Origin: Methylotenera sp. RIFCSPLOWO2_02_FULL_45_14
GTDB lineage: Bacteria > Pseudomonadota > Gammaproteobacteria > Burkholderiales > Methylophilaceae
Length of the DNA stretch: 49,730 bases
Reading direction: 5' to 3'
Assembly: GCA_001803395.1 (NCBI GenBank)
Contig: MHBU01000023.1
Location: 1-49,730 of the forward strand
In this document: positions 25,475 to 34,650 of the stretch, in pieces
Layout: every line of letters starts with the position of its first letter
How positions within the stretch are numbered: position 1 is the first letter of the stretch
Notes under the pieces: model-generated
What the model was told of the DNA's origin: nothing
Database searches by the model: none
What the model saw: the letters and a program-made list of their open reading frames with translations, nothing else
Translations under genes and position numbers: made by a program

Positions 25475-26080
25475 TTGAGCGATAGCGACAAAGTCACCCG
25501 CCACAATGCGCGCATGCAGCGTAAAAAGGCGGTTGTTGATGCCAAGATAGAATCTGCCAGCATTGCCAAAGGCTTGCTGTTAATCCACACCGGTAACGGC
25601 AAAGGTAAATCAACCGCCGCTTTTGGCCTACTCGCCCGCGCGCTAGGCCACGGCATGAAGGCCGCCGTGGTGCAGTTTATCAAGGGCCGTTCTGACACTG
25701 GTGAAGAAGCATTTTTTCAAGGCAACCCGAATCTTACTTGGCATGTGATGGGGGATGGCTTCACCTGGGAAACGCAAGATGCCGCACGCGATTTAGCTTC
25801 TGCGCGAAAAGCTTGGGAACTGGTGTGCGGCTATTTGCAAGATAAAACCATTAACGTAGTGATTTTGGATGAATTTACCTACACACTCAAATATGGCTGG
25901 CTAACGATAGAAGAAATATGTGCTGCATTACAAGCCCGCCCGCCCATGCAACATGTGGTGATTACCGGACGTGGTGCGCCTGAAGGCTTAATTGAAATAG
26001 CTGATACGGTAAGCGAAATCAATTTGGTGAAGCATGCTTTTAAAGACGGTGTGCAAGCCATGCCTGGTGTTGAGTGGTAA
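25475..26080 (+). CDS. cobO: Cob(I)alamin adenosyltransferase CobO/BtuR
   Basis: The 201-aa P-loop protein adenosylates corrinoids. It has LLLIHTGNGKGKSTAAFGLL (Walker A), AAVVQFIKGRSDTGEE, GDGFTWETQD, VVILDEFTYTLKYGWL and VITGRGAPEGLIEIADTVSE. No ATG fits the family start. TTG at 25475, 2 bp after the btuM stop, gives MSDSDKVTRHNARMQ, which aligns with BtuR. Confidence 0.93.
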   Translation: MSDSDKVTRHNARMQRKKAVVDAKIESASIAKGLLLIHTGNGKGKSTAAFGLLARALGHGMKAAVVQFIKGRSDTGEEAFFQGNPNLTWHVMGDGFTWETQDAARDLASARKAWELVCGYLQDKTINVVILDEFTYTLKYGWLTIEEICAALQARPPMQHVVITGRGAPEGLIEIADTVSEINLVKHAFKDGVQAMPGVEW

Positions 26081-26095
26081 TTAAATCACCCCGTA

Positions 26096-26202
26096 TGGTG
26101 AGTCCTTCGACCTTGCTCAGGAGAGCCTTGTCGAACCATATTAGCTTTATATTTTAATTAATCATTAAATTACGATCGCCCTTCGACAAGCTCAGGGGAT
26201 GC
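26096..26202. repeat. Intergenic inverted repeats of the cccttcgacaagctcagg type
   Basis: gtccttcgac...gctcaggag...gtcgaa (26102-26135) and cccttcgacaagctcagggg (26181-26200) are copies of the widespread palindromic intergenic repeat seen in many proteobacteria. They lie between cobO and cbiA with no coding content. A degraded relative may be present at 29770-29810. Confidence 0.6.
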
Positions 26203-26233
26203 GTGAAATTAAATTGGCATTTCCCTAAACACA

Positions 26234-27505
26234 ATGAACACTATTACATGCCCCGCCGTCCTCGTTTCTGCCCCAGCTTCTGGTCAAGGCAAAACACTGG
26301 CAACCGCAGCGCTGGCCAGGGCTTGGAAAAATCGCGGGCTTAACGTTCGCGCCTTCAAATGCGGGCCTGACTTTCTTGACCCCATGGTGTTAGAAAAGGC
26401 CACTGGACAACCCGTTTACAACTTAGACCTAGGTATGTGTGGCGAGCAAGATGGTTTGGCGCGTTTATATAGCGCGGCACAAACTGCCGATGTGATTATC
26501 GTTGAAGGTGTCATGGGTTTATATGACGGCACGCCTTCTAGCGCAGATATTGCAGTGCGCTTTGGTTTACCTGTCATGGTCACCATTGATGCCAGCGGTA
26601 TGGCGCAGACTTTTGGCGCGATTGCTTCAGGGCTGCTAGCCTATCAACCAAAGCTAACGCCGGCAGGCGTGTTGGCCAATAAAGTCGGCAGTATTGGCCA
26701 TGCCAACATGCTGCGTGAAAGTTTGCCAGCCCATTTAAGCTGGTTTGGAGCACTGCAAAGAGATGAGGCAATTGCATTGCCAGAACGTCACTTAGGTTTA
26801 TTTCGCGCCAATGAAATTGATGACTTGGAAGCCAGAGTTGAAGCTGCCGCGATTATATTAGCCAATTCTGGTGAGCTGCCTTTGCCGCCACAGGTGACAT
26901 TCAATGCGCCATTAGCTTCAACCACGCCAGCGTTATTAGCAGGCAAAACCATTGCCATTGCGCGTGATGAAGCCTTTTGTTTTATTTACCCTGCCAATTT
27001 AGATTATTTGAGTGCATTGGGCGCAACCGTTAAATTTTTCTCACCGCTCCACGATAAAATGCTGCCAGAAGCCGATGCTTACTGGCTACCAGGCGGCTAC
27101 CCTGAGTTGCACCTCAAACAAATAAATGAAAACAGCGCAATGCGCGCGGCTCTGCACGCGGCTTTTAATGCAAACAAACCTATTCTTGCCGAGTGCGGCG
27201 GCATGATGGCGTTATCAGAATCAATTAACGGCGCATCTACTTTCGGCTTGCTGACAGGAAATTGTCAAATTGAAGCACGCTTTCAGGGCTTGGGCACTCA
27301 GCATGTTACGCTGCCAAAAGGCGAAATTGGCGCGCATACCTTTCATTATGGCTCATTCACCACGGCGCTTGCGGTTGCTTTTCAAGCAGAAGCCAAGCGA
27401 GGTAAAGGTGAGGCTGTTTATCAACATGGCAGTATCACCGCGAGCTTTTTACACTTTTACTTTGCCTCTAACCCGCAAGCTACTGCAAGCTTGTTTTTGC
27501 CATGA
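26234..27505 (+). CDS. cobB: Cobyrinate a,c-diamide synthase
   Basis: The 423-aa CbiA/CobB amidates the a and c carboxylates of cobyrinate. The N-terminal dethiobiotin-synthetase-like ATPase has VLVSAPASGQGKTLATAALA and FKCGPDFLDP. The C-terminal glutaminase has YWLPGGYPELH, the catalytic cysteine in ILAECGGMMALSES, and FHYGSF. It overlaps bluB by 4 nt. It is the earliest pathway step found here. Confidence 0.95.
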   Translation: MNTITCPAVLVSAPASGQGKTLATAALARAWKNRGLNVRAFKCGPDFLDPMVLEKATGQPVYNLDLGMCGEQDGLARLYSAAQTADVIIVEGVMGLYDGTPSSADIAVRFGLPVMVTIDASGMAQTFGAIASGLLAYQPKLTPAGVLANKVGSIGHANMLRESLPAHLSWFGALQRDEAIALPERHLGLFRANEIDDLEARVEAAAIILANSGELPLPPQVTFNAPLASTTPALLAGKTIAIARDEAFCFIYPANLDYLSALGATVKFFSPLHDKMLPEADAYWLPGGYPELHLKQINENSAMRAALHAAFNANKPILAECGGMMALSESINGASTFGLLTGNCQIEARFQGLGTQHVTLPKGEIGAHTFHYGSFTTALAVAFQAEAKRGKGEAVYQHGSITASFLHFYFASNPQATASLFLP

Positions 27506-28179
27506 GTGAAATGTTACGCCCGCACCGCTATTCGGATGCTGAAATAGCCGCTGTCTATCGTGTGATTGCCGAACGACGCGATATGCGGCACTTTTTACCA
27601 ACACCTGTAGCACCTGAATTACTGGCTAAAATTTTGCAAGCAGCGCATCAAGCGCCTAGCGTGGGCTTAATGCAGCCTTGGCGCTTTATTAGAATTACCG
27701 ATACCAATACGCGTAAAAACATACACCAACTGGTGGATGCCGAACGTGCTATAACTGCACAAGCGATTGGTGAAGTTGAAAATACCGCGCGCATGGCGGA
27801 ATTTTTACAGCTTAAAGTAGAAGGTATTTTAGACTGTGGTGAGTTATTAGTCGCAGCATTGTGTAATGACCGCGAGCGCCACGTTTTTGGGCGCAGAACC
27901 TTACCAGAAATGGACTTAGCCTCTGTCAGTTGTGCCATTCAAAACATGTGGCTGGCAGCACGGGCTGAAGGCCTGGGCATGGGTTGGGTTTCAATTTTCG
28001 ACCCTGTTGCATTAGGGCAATTACTCAATATGCCAAGTGATGCCAAGCCCATCGCCGTATTGTGTTTAGGGCATGTCAATAACTTTTACAAAGAACCCAT
28101 GTTGGTGGAAACTGGCTGGAAAACGGCAAAGCCATTGGCCGATATGGTGATGGAAAATAGCTGGGATACTTTTAAATGA
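27502..28179 (+). CDS. bluB: 5,6-dimethylbenzimidazole synthase BluB
   Basis: The 225-aa flavin-destructase of the nitroreductase fold turns FMNH2 and O2 into the lower ligand of B12. Signature stretches are VIAERRDMRHFLPTPVA, AAHQAPSVGLMQPWRFI, GRRTLPEMDLASVSCAIQN and AEGLGMGWVSIFDP. The oxygen need means this branch works only aerobically. Start ATGA overlaps the cobB stop, and its end overlaps the next start by 4 nt. Confidence 0.95.
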   Translation: MSEMLRPHRYSDAEIAAVYRVIAERRDMRHFLPTPVAPELLAKILQAAHQAPSVGLMQPWRFIRITDTNTRKNIHQLVDAERAITAQAIGEVENTARMAEFLQLKVEGILDCGELLVAALCNDRERHVFGRRTLPEMDLASVSCAIQNMWLAARAEGLGMGWVSIFDPVALGQLLNMPSDAKPIAVLCLGHVNNFYKEPMLVETGWKTAKPLADMVMENSWDTFK

Positions 28180-28991
28180 GATATCCCCAACGCATTGTCT
28201 GCCTAACCACCGAACCTACAGAAGTACTTTACCTGCTTGGTGAGCAAGATCGTATTGTGGGCATTTCAGGTTTTACCACACGCCCTGCCATCGCACGCCG
28301 CGAGAAACCAAAAGTTGCAGCTTTTACCAGCGCAAAAATTGATAAAATTCTAGAATTAAAGCCAGACTTAGTCATTGGCTTCTCAAATTTACAGGCCGAT
28401 ATAGCAGCAGCGCTCATCCGCGCAGGGGTTGAAGTGCATATCTTTAATCAACGATCTATTGCACAAGTGTTAAACATGATTGCCACAGTGGGCAGCCTGG
28501 TAGGCTCATCAAATAAGGCTGCCAAGCTGATTGCCGAATTGGAAGATACCATGAGCCAAGCGCGTGAAACGGCGCGCCATTTAATTACAAAACCAAAAAT
28601 ATATTTTGAAGAATGGGATGAACCCATCATTTGCAGTATCCGCTGGGCGATGGAGTTAATTGAGATTGCAGGTGGCGTGGATTGTTTTCCTGAACTTAGC
28701 CATTTTCACAGCGCAAAAGATCGCGTCATACAAGCCAATCAAGTCATAGCGCGGCAACCAGACATCATTATCGGCTCGTGGTGCGGCAAAAAATTTCAAC
28801 CTGGCCAAGTGATGGCTCGTGAAGGTTGGGCAGACATCCCTGCGGTTAAAAATGGTTTTGTACGTGAAATAAAATCGGCTGATATTTTGCAACCTGGGCC
28901 ATCACTTATTACGCATGGCTTAAAGCAAGTGCAAGCGATTATTCAAGAGTGGAGCGCGACACAAACACATAGAAAAATAGGAGTAATATAA
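28176..28991 (+). CDS. BtuF-like cobalamin-binding protein without signal peptide
   Basis: The 271-aa protein belongs to the BtuF-type helical-backbone binding family: RIVCLTTEPTEVLYLLGEQD, IDKILELKPDLVIGFSNLQA, PKIYFEEWDEPIICSIRW, RQPDIIIGSWCGKKF. The N-terminus is MRYPQRIVCLTTE with no hydrophobic signal, and the start is fixed by the ATGA overlap with bluB, so it appears cytoplasmic. No btuC or btuD is in the window. It may deliver or buffer corrinoids inside the cell. Its end abuts cobU. Confidence 0.85.
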   Translation: MRYPQRIVCLTTEPTEVLYLLGEQDRIVGISGFTTRPAIARREKPKVAAFTSAKIDKILELKPDLVIGFSNLQADIAAALIRAGVEVHIFNQRSIAQVLNMIATVGSLVGSSNKAAKLIAELEDTMSQARETARHLITKPKIYFEEWDEPIICSIRWAMELIEIAGGVDCFPELSHFHSAKDRVIQANQVIARQPDIIIGSWCGKKFQPGQVMAREGWADIPAVKNGFVREIKSADILQPGPSLITHGLKQVQAIIQEWSATQTHRKIGVI

Positions 28992-29519
28992 ATGGCTACA
29001 CACTTAATTTTAGGTGGTGCGCGCTCTGGAAAAAGTGCATTTGCGGAGAAACTAGCCATAGAGAATAGCTTAAACGTTACTTATATTGCTACCGCACAAA
29101 TTTATGATGCAGAATTTGGCAAACGTGTAGAGCATCACAAAGTTCGTCGCCCTGAGCACTGGCAAACCATCGAACAACCATTTAACTTGGCTGAAACATT
29201 GCAAACTTATGCCAAAGCTGACAAATGTGTGATTGTAGATTGCCTCACACTTTGGCTAGCACAGTGCATTTGCCCCGATTGTGCACCACCAGAAGGCGTA
29301 AATTGGGCGCAAGAGCGCGCCGCTTTATTAGAAACATTGCCAACACTAGCGGGCACAATTCTACTAGTAAGTAATGAAGTGGGCATGGGCATTGTGCCGC
29401 TGGGCGAAATCAACCGCCAATTTCAAGATGAACAAGGCAGACTAAACCAAGCGCTGGCACAGTTAGCTGATAAAGTAAGTTTTATTGCAGCAGGGTTACC
29501 TCTCACACTTAAAGGATAA
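28992..29519 (+). CDS. cobU: Adenosylcobinamide kinase/phosphate guanylyltransferase
   Basis: The 175-aa bifunctional CobU/CobP phosphorylates adenosylcobinamide and attaches GMP. P-loop LILGGARSGKSAFAEKLA, the GTP/His region EHHKVRRPEHW, IVDCLTLWLAQ and VSNEVGMGIVPLGEINRQF are all present. Its position matches the nucleotide-loop branch completed by CobS and CobT downstream. ATG directly follows the btuF-like stop. Confidence 0.95.
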   Translation: MATHLILGGARSGKSAFAEKLAIENSLNVTYIATAQIYDAEFGKRVEHHKVRRPEHWQTIEQPFNLAETLQTYAKADKCVIVDCLTLWLAQCICPDCAPPEGVNWAQERAALLETLPTLAGTILLVSNEVGMGIVPLGEINRQFQDEQGRLNQALAQLADKVSFIAAGLPLTLKG

Positions 29520-29521
29520 AT

Positions 29522-29740
29522 ATGGACACAACAACATTACCACTCAAAGGTGAATTTATCGCCCTATGTGACTTACTTAAATTAGTCGGCATCGCAGATA
29601 GTGGTGGACGTGGCAAACAGATGGTAGCAGACGGCATCGTGCTAGTTGACGGCCAAATAGAGACTCGAAAAACTGCAAAAATACGTGCAGGTCAAGTGGT
29701 AACATGCCTAGGGCAAAGCGTAGAAGTGGTTAACAGCTAG
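29522..29740 (+). CDS. S4-domain RNA-binding protein (YbcJ-like)
   Basis: The 72-aa S4 domain alone: LCDLLKLVGIADSGGRGKQM, VADGIVLVDGQIETRKTAKI, RAGQVV. It is similar to E. coli YbcJ and probably binds structured RNA. It starts 2 bp after cobU and seems to be a hitch-hiker in the operon rather than a B12 gene. Confidence 0.9.
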   Translation: MDTTTLPLKGEFIALCDLLKLVGIADSGGRGKQMVADGIVLVDGQIETRKTAKIRAGQVVTCLGQSVEVVNS

Positions 29741-29832
29741 AGGAGTCATGCCGATTTTCCAGTATTCCTGACATTCCTTCACTGTGGGCAAGGTCGAAAG
29801 GCTCACCACAAATGGACTAAATCGGTATTTCT

Positions 29833-31296
29833 CTAAAGATATTGGGCTAAACTCTTCCAATCTAAATGTTGTTCCACACAATCAGCCAGTCGGTCTAGCT
29901 CAGACTCTCTAAATGTTACATAGTCGAATGGCTGTTGCATTTGTAATCCCGCCCATTGCAACCAGGCAGCGCTAGATTCTGCTTGATCAAATAAACCATG
30001 CACATAAGTGCCTGCAATTTGATTGTCCTGCGAAATTGCGCCCTCGCCCTTGCCGTTTATTATCAACGCGGGCTTAACTAACGCTACACCAGTGCTGATA
30101 CCCATGTGGATTTCATACCCCGTTACGCTAACATCCGCAAACGTGAGCGTGCCAGATACTTGTTTGAGCTGTTTGGTCTGTTCTAAGGTGGTTTCCATAT
30201 TGAGCCAAGCAAACCCCGCACTTGAACCCGTCTCACCTTCTATTGCGTGCGGGTCATGTATCGCCTTGCCTAACATTTGAAAACCACCGCAAATGCCTAA
30301 TATTTTTCCACCATAACGCAGGTGTTTAGTGAGCGCTTGCTCCCAGCCATTCGCCCGCAAATGCTCAAGATCTCTGCGTACATTTTTACTGCCAGGCATA
30401 ATAATCAAATCTGCTGAAGGGATGGTTTCGCCCATTTTAACAAATTGAAAATCCACTTGTGGATGTAAGCGCAATGCATCGAAGTCAGTGTGGTTGGATA
30501 TGTGCGGTAACACAGGAACAATAATTTTTAGCATATCGCTCCTCACCCCAATCTCTCTGCCGAATGAGGGACTTAAAGGCACCGCATCTTCAGCTTCAAT
30601 GTGCAAGTTATGCAAATAAGGCAATACCCCTAACACAGGTTTACCTGTTTCTTGTTCTAGCCAATCTAAACCCGATTGCAACAGGGCAATATCACCACGG
30701 AAACGGTTAATGACGAAACCGATTACGCGCGCCCTTTCGCTTTCAGAAAGTAACGCCAGCGTACCCACAATATGTGCAAACACGCCACCTTTATCAATGT
30801 CAGCGATTAAAATCACGGGGCAATCTACCGCCTCAGCAAAGCCCATATTGGCAATGTCGTTGTCACGCAAATTGATTTCTGCGGGGCTACCTGCGCCTTC
30901 TACAATCACGCAATCATATTGCATTGTTAAACGTTGCCAAGAATCCAACACCGCGCGCATTGCAGTAGGTTTGTAGGCATGGTAGCTCATTGCTTCTAAA
31001 TTACAGACTGCCTTACCGTGAATAATGACTTGGCACCCAGTATCTGAATTGGGTTTGAGTAATACAGGGTTCATATCAGTATGCGGCAGCAAACCACTCG
31101 CTTGTGCTTGCACCGCCTGCGCGCGACCGATTTCGCCGCCATCGACCGTAACAGCAGAATTTAACGCCATATTTTGTGGCTTAAACGGGGCAACGCACAC
31201 GCCTCTGCGATACAATACACGGCACAACGCCGCAACAAGGGTGCTTTTGCCCGCATCAGACGTCGTACCCTGAACCATAAGTGATGTAAATGCCAT
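29833..31296 (-). CDS. cobQ: Cobyric acid synthase
   Basis: The 487-aa CbiP/CobQ amidates four side chains of adenosylcobyrinate diamide. ATPase motifs [19 protein letters not shown] and [11 protein letters not shown], then [17 protein letters not shown]; the glutaminase part has [17 protein letters not shown] and the catalytic cysteine in [14 protein letters not shown], then TYVHGLFD. It runs opposite to its neighbours, and its start codon overlaps the start of cbiB by 7 bp on the other strand. Confidence 0.95.
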   Translation of the reverse strand: MAFTSLMVQGTTSDAGKSTLVAALCRVLYRRGVCVAPFKPQNMALNSAVTVDGGEIGRAQAVQAQASGLLPHTDMNPVLLKPNSDTGCQVIIHGKAVCNLEAMSYHAYKPTAMRAVLDSWQRLTMQYDCVIVEGAGSPAEINLRDNDIANMGFAEAVDCPVILIADIDKGGVFAHIVGTLALLSESERARVIGFVINRFRGDIALLQSGLDWLEQETGKPVLGVLPYLHNLHIEAEDAVPLSPSFGREIGVRSDMLKIIVPVLPHISNHTDFDALRLHPQVDFQFVKMGETIPSADLIIMPGSKNVRRDLEHLRANGWEQALTKHLRYGGKILGICGGFQMLGKAIHDPHAIEGETGSSAGFAWLNMETTLEQTKQLKQVSGTLTFADVSVTGYEIHMGISTGVALVKPALIINGKGEGAISQDNQIAGTYVHGLFDQAESSAAWLQWAGLQMQQPFDYVTFRESELDRLADCVEQHLDWKSLAQYL

Positions 31297-32267
31297 TTAA
31301 CTATTATCCCATCTTAAGCACTTGTAGCACAGCCTTGAGCGCATACAGCACAGCTTTAACGATCATTGCCGCAGTGTTACTAGATGTACTACTTGGCGAA
31401 CCAAAACGCTGGCATCCCTTAGTAGGCTTTGGCTGGCTGGCAAATTGGATAGAGCGCAGGTTAAATCGGCACACGCAACCGCTTGCCGCACGCATTATCG
31501 GGCTGTTCTCCTGGTTGCTATTGTTAGCGCCATTTGTTGCAATCAGCTATTTTGCAACGCACGGTATTTTAGGCTGGTTAGCAGATGTATTATTACTCTA
31601 TTTTGCCATCGGCGCTTGCAGCCTTATGCAACATGCGCAGCAAATTTACGTACCATTATCACAGCACAATCTTGAAGAAGCTCGCCATGCGATTAGCATG
31701 ATAGTCAGCCGCGACACTTCGCAACTAAATGAAACTGAAATTGCTACCGCTACTGTTGAATCAGTGCTTGAGAACGGCAATGATGCCATTTTTGGGGCGA
31801 TATTCTGGTTTATGCTGTTAGGTGGCGCTGGTGCATTGATGTTTAGATTAGCCAACACCTTAGATGCGATGTGGGGTTACCGCACACCACGCTTTATATA
31901 CTTTGGCTGGGCAGCGGCACGCTTGGACGATTTACTCAATTTAATTCCCGCACGATTAACCGCTTTAAGTTATGCGCTCTGTGGAAACACACGAAACGCC
32001 ATAAAATGCTGGGCTACACAAGCTGGCACATGGTACAGCCCTAATGCCGGACCTGTGATGGCAGCTGGCGCAGGGGCGCTGCAAGTAAAACTAGGTGGTA
32101 CGGCCATTTATCACGGCACAACAAAACAGCGCCCTACACTAGGCATGGGTAAACTTGCCAATGCCAGCCACATTTTGAGTGCAATAAACTTGGTGAAACG
32201 CAGCACACTGTTATGGTGTGCGGTGATTACCGTCGCAACAATTTTAAGGAACACTTACTTTGCTTGA
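31290..32267 (+). CDS. cbiB: Adenosylcobinamide-phosphate synthase CbiB
   Basis: This 325-aa membrane enzyme (about 5 helices) attaches (R)-1-aminopropanol phosphate to adenosylcobyrate. Markers are [59 protein letters not shown] and [21 protein letters not shown] 31290 overlaps the divergent cobQ start and gives about 20 extra N-terminal residues. A TTG at 31335 ([14 protein letters not shown]) may be the true start, leaving room for a promoter. Confidence 0.93.
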   Translation: MPFNYYPILSTCSTALSAYSTALTIIAAVLLDVLLGEPKRWHPLVGFGWLANWIERRLNRHTQPLAARIIGLFSWLLLLAPFVAISYFATHGILGWLADVLLLYFAIGACSLMQHAQQIYVPLSQHNLEEARHAISMIVSRDTSQLNETEIATATVESVLENGNDAIFGAIFWFMLLGGAGALMFRLANTLDAMWGYRTPRFIYFGWAAARLDDLLNLIPARLTALSYALCGNTRNAIKCWATQAGTWYSPNAGPVMAAGAGALQVKLGGTAIYHGTTKQRPTLGMGKLANASHILSAINLVKRSTLLWCAVITVATILRNTYFA

Positions 32268-33234
32268 ACACGGCGGAAATTTAAGCTTAGCGGCGGCGCA
32301 ATACGGCATTCCGCTTCAAGACTGGCTAGATTTATCTACCGGTATCAATCCAAACAATTATCCTATTGCAGAAATCCCAGCCGGTGTATGGCAAAAACTG
32401 CCCCGTGATGACGATGGCCTGATTGAGGCTGCGTGTGATTACTATGATTGCCAGTTTGCGCTCCCCACGGCAGGTTCACAGGCTGCATTGCAGATTTTGC
32501 CTAAACTTAGGCCACCTTGCAAAGTAGCGATGCTAGACCCCATGTATAAAGAGCACGCTAATGCTTGGCAACGGCATGGTCATCAAGTGAATACTTTTAC
32601 TAACCTAGAAGATGAGGAAGCAATCAACGCTGCTGACGTAGTGCTGCTTTGCAATCCTAACAATCCGACCGCGACACAATTTTCACCGCAAGCTTTACTG
32701 AACTTACACGCCAAACTCGCAAGCCGTGGCGGTTGGTTAGTAGTAGATGAAGCCTTTATGGATGCAACACCAGAACACAGCATTGCACAATATACACATT
32801 TAGATGGGTTATTTGTACTGCGCTCTTTGGGCAAGTTCTTTGGTTTAGCTGGTGCAAGAGTGGGTTTTTTACTTAGCAAGCAAACACAGCTTAACAAAAT
32901 ACAGGAGGAACTTGGGCCTTGGACAATCACCGGTGCAAGTCGCTTTATTGCCAAACAAGCCTTAAACGATAAAACCTGGCAACAAAATACACGCAAACAG
33001 CTCGCAGAAAATAGTCGGCGCCTAGCGGAATTACTGGACCACTACGGCTTAATCCCGCAAGCAGGCACAGCATTATTTCAATATGTGCCGACAAATGCAG
33101 CTGAGACTTGGCAACAACATTTAGCCAAACAAGGCATTTGGGTAAGGTTATTTCCTGAAATCCAAGCGTTGAGATTTGGCCTACCGCCAGATGATGGCTG
33201 GGTGAAACTAGAAAATGCACTTAAAACATTTTAG
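32260..33234 (+). CDS. cobC: Threonine-phosphate decarboxylase (PLP)
   Basis: The 324-aa class I aminotransferase-fold enzyme makes aminopropanol phosphate for CbiB (called CobD in enterics, CobC in Pseudomonas). Seen are [52 protein letters not shown] and the PLP lysine in VLRSLGKFFGLAGARVGF. It starts at TTG 32260 inside the end of cbiB, with aagga upstream. The last gene of the plus-strand group, it converges on the phosphatase gene. Confidence 0.93.
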   Translation: MLEHGGNLSLAAAQYGIPLQDWLDLSTGINPNNYPIAEIPAGVWQKLPRDDDGLIEAACDYYDCQFALPTAGSQAALQILPKLRPPCKVAMLDPMYKEHANAWQRHGHQVNTFTNLEDEEAINAADVVLLCNPNNPTATQFSPQALLNLHAKLASRGGWLVVDEAFMDATPEHSIAQYTHLDGLFVLRSLGKFFGLAGARVGFLLSKQTQLNKIQEELGPWTITGASRFIAKQALNDKTWQQNTRKQLAENSRRLAELLDHYGLIPQAGTALFQYVPTNAAETWQQHLAKQGIWVRLFPEIQALRFGLPPDDGWVKLENALKTF

Positions 33235-33280
33235 TACGGAAAACTAAGTCAATAACGTAATTTTAGCTTTATCAGTGAAA

Positions 33281-33847
33281 TCACCGATTCACAAAGTGTA
33301 CTCTAGGTACTGCTGCATCAAACGAAATCTGCGTCACGCTCGCATGATCAATAACTATTCTAAACAAACCTTTGAGTGGCATATTAAGCACCTCTGCCAG
33401 CATGGCGCGAATAACTCCACCATGCGTTACTACGGCAATGTTTTTGCCATGTGAGTGCTTACTTACCTCTGCCACAAACCCTTTAGTACGCTCATGCAGC
33501 TGTGAAAAGCTTTCACCATTGGGTGGCGATAAATTGGCGTAATCATTTGCCCAAATATCAAATACATCGCGCGGAATGCTATCCCAGGCTTGCATTTCCC
33601 AATCGCCAAAATGCAGTTCTTTGAGCCGCTCATCGGTCTGTGTTTTACCCAAGTTAAGTGTGTGTGCTAATTTGGTACAACGCCGCAGCGGACTCGCATA
33701 CACGGCATCGAATTGAATAAGCGCCAGCTTTTTTGCCAAGACATTACACTCGATATCAAAGTCCAATGAAACATCTACATCACTTTGCCCGTAACAAATG
33801 CCTGATGGAATACTTAATGAAGTGTGGCGAATCAGATGTAAGTTCAT
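33281..33847 (-). CDS. Alpha-ribazole phosphatase (histidine phosphatase)
   Basis: The 188-aa histidine-phosphatase-superfamily protein has the phospho-histidine motif in LHLIRHTSLS, YASPLRRCTKLAHTL, the second active-site part KELHFGDWEMQAWDSIP and VVTHGGVIRAML. In this setting it should be CobC of enterics, removing the phosphate of alpha-ribazole phosphate or cobalamin phosphate. ATG 33847 overlaps the cobS stop by 4 nt. Confidence 0.9.
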   Translation of the reverse strand: MNLHLIRHTSLSIPSGICYGQSDVDVSLDFDIECNVLAKKLALIQFDAVYASPLRRCTKLAHTLNLGKTQTDERLKELHFGDWEMQAWDSIPRDVFDIWANDYANLSPPNGESFSQLHERTKGFVAEVSKHSHGKNIAVVTHGGVIRAMLAEVLNMPLKGLFRIVIDHASVTQISFDAAVPRVHFVNR

Positions 33848-34650
33848 AGCTGCTGATACCACGCTAACAAGCCAAAATAAAACACCAGTTCTGTGATTTG
33901 CTGCATAGCGCCTAAACAATCCCCCGTATAGCCGCCTAGCCAATGTTTGATTTTATTGCGCCACCAAATCCAAACTACGGCAACGGGAAGCAAGCAATAT
34001 ACGCCTAGCCATATCCAATCATTCACATTCAATATAAACGGTGAAAAATTCCAATAAATAAGTGAAATGGGCAAAATACCAAATAAAGTTGCAACCGTTA
34101 AATCTGTTGCATCAACCTTTGTCGCTAACGGTTTAGCTTTACCACTCGCCTTAACATAGCTTAAATCTGCCATCACATACAGTGCACACAAACGGCTAAA
34201 TGCGTGACCAATTATTAAGATGAACGGTAAAAAATAAGTGGGGAGCGCATTCAATACTTGAAACTTTGCGAACAACATCAGAAATAATGCGACGGCACCA
34301 TAAGTGCCAAGTCGTGAATCCTGCATAATAGTGAGTATTCGCTCTCTATCGTACCCTCCACCCAAGCCATCTGCACTGTCAGCCAAGCCATCTTCATGGA
34401 ATGCACCAGTGATGTAAATAGTGGTCGCCATACTGACTAATATCGCAATACTACTTGGTAACACCTTGGCAGCAAGTATAAAAGCACCTGCCCCCACCAT
34501 GCCGACAATAACCCCTACTAAGGGAAAATATTTGGCAGAATAATTAAGATCGTCATCATGGAAATCAGTAAAACTCGGTACTGGCAATCGTGTAAAAAAA
34601 CCCACGGCTAACAAAAAGTAGCGCTGCTCACGGCGCAGGTAATTCAGCAT
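33844..34650 (-). CDS. cobS: Cobalamin synthase
   Basis: The 268-aa membrane enzyme joins adenosyl-GDP-cobinamide and alpha-ribazole. Motifs are FFTRLPVPSFTDFHDDDLNY, KYFPLVGVIVG, the metal-site stretch GAFHEDGLADSADGLGGGYD and RILTIMQDSRLGTYGAVAL. About six membrane helices. It overlaps cobT by 7 nt upstream. Confidence 0.95.
   Translation of the reverse strand: MLNYLRREQRYFLLAVGFFTRLPVPSFTDFHDDDLNYSAKYFPLVGVIVGMVGAGAFILAAKVLPSSIAILVSMATTIYITGAFHEDGLADSADGLGGGYDRERILTIMQDSRLGTYGAVALFLMLFAKFQVLNALPTYFLPFILIIGHAFSRLCALYVMADLSYVKASGKAKPLATKVDATDLTVATLFGILPISLIYWNFSPFILNVNDWIWLGVYCLLPVAVVWIWWRNKIKHWLGGYTGDCLGAMQQITELVFYFGLLAWYQQL

Noticed and set aside
29745-29825. Possible small RNA or gene between the S4 gene and cobQ
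   Set aside because: It looks like a worn intergenic repeat and has no promoter or fold that I can support.
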